DNA from: an uncultured Methanobrevibacter sp.
Lineage (GTDB): Archaea; Methanobacteriota; Methanobacteria; Methanobacteriales; Methanobacteriaceae
DNA: 5,754 nucleotides
Reading direction: 5' to 3'
NCBI GenBank assembly: GCA_905235495.1
Contig: CAJOMK010000084.1
Location: 1 to 5,754 of the forward strand
Positions 5,639-5,754 of the stretch are shown here, piece by piece. The position numbers were made by a program, and so were the translations under genes. The first letter of the stretch is position 1. Every line of letters begins with the position of its first letter. The notes beneath the pieces were generated by a model. It made no database searches. It was given only the letters and a program-made list of their open reading frames with translations, and had not been told where the DNA came from.

Positions 5639-5754
5639 TTGTTTTATCTAAATTATGGGTGTGATACAATCGATACCGGAAATAAAATTATAGTTCTGTT
5701 ACTTATCTTGATTGCTATTGCTTCAGTTGTCGCTGGATTTCTTTACTTGACTGT
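5639..5754 (+). CDS. Start of an exported or membrane-anchored protein, 3'-truncated by window edge
   Basis: The frame that includes base 5660 is open from the in-frame TGA at 5594-5596 to the window end. From about 5672 it encodes DTGNKIIVLLLILIAIAS and onward to VVAGFLYLT: a short polar stretch with one Lys, then a strong hydrophobic helix, as in a signal peptide or N-terminal anchor. The start is unresolved. TTG 5639 is the only canonical start before the helix, but it lacks a clear ribosome site. A GGTGTGAT string at 5658-5665 would suit initiation near ATC 5669, which is not a normal start codon. The ATG at 5655 is out of frame and ends at a TAG at 5691-5693. The product cannot be identified; a second binding protein or another secreted protein are both possible. 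Confidence 0.5.
   Translation, partial: MFYLNYGCDTIDTGNKIIVLLLILIAIASVVAGFLYLT

Noticed and set aside
5597..5640. AT palindromes such as TTAAATATTTAA at 5604-5615
   Set aside because: In nearly pure A/T sequence such short palindromes are expected by chance.

Overview
The window looks archaeal, most likely a Methanobrevibacter- or Methanosphaera-type methanogen (Methanobacteriales). The reasons are strongly AT-rich DNA with near-pure A/T spacers, Shine-Dalgarno sites built on GAGGTGA, AGGTGG and GGAGG, a long T-tract after the last transporter gene, and an archaeal TATA-like box upstream of the final gene. This is inference; an AT-rich Firmicute cannot be excluded from sequence alone.

The content is one nearly complete binding-protein-dependent ABC importer of the peptide/nickel (Opp/Dpp/Nik) family, all on the + strand. 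It consists of an extracytoplasmic solute-binding protein cut by the left edge (2-1597), a 369-base spacer with a hairpin and direct repeats, then a tight four-gene block: permease B (1967-2962), permease C (2955-3806), ATPase D (3819-4874) and ATPase E (4864-5475). B/C and D/E overlap by 8 and 11 bases, and C and D are 12 bases apart, so the four are probably co-transcribed and translationally coupled. The binding protein should capture the ligand outside the membrane and hand it to the B/C pore, with import driven by the D/E ATPase pair. Nickel, another chelated metal, or peptides all remain possible ligands. Gene symbols are left blank because the family is clear but the substrate is not.

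After the transporter comes a hairpin plus T-tract terminator, a promoter-like AT block, and the first codons of another gene (about 5639 to the right edge) encoding a hydrophobic N-terminal segment of an exported or membrane-anchored protein.

I see no clear novel system. The points most worth a second look are the non-AUG starts of permease B and the right-edge gene (each preceded by a similar TATGGGT...GAT string with an out-of-frame ATG), the 13-residue acidic tandem repeat at the end of ATPase D, the minimal 203-residue ATPase E, a sharp shift in Tyr codon use inside the binding-protein gene, and the structured spacer separating that gene from its transporter.
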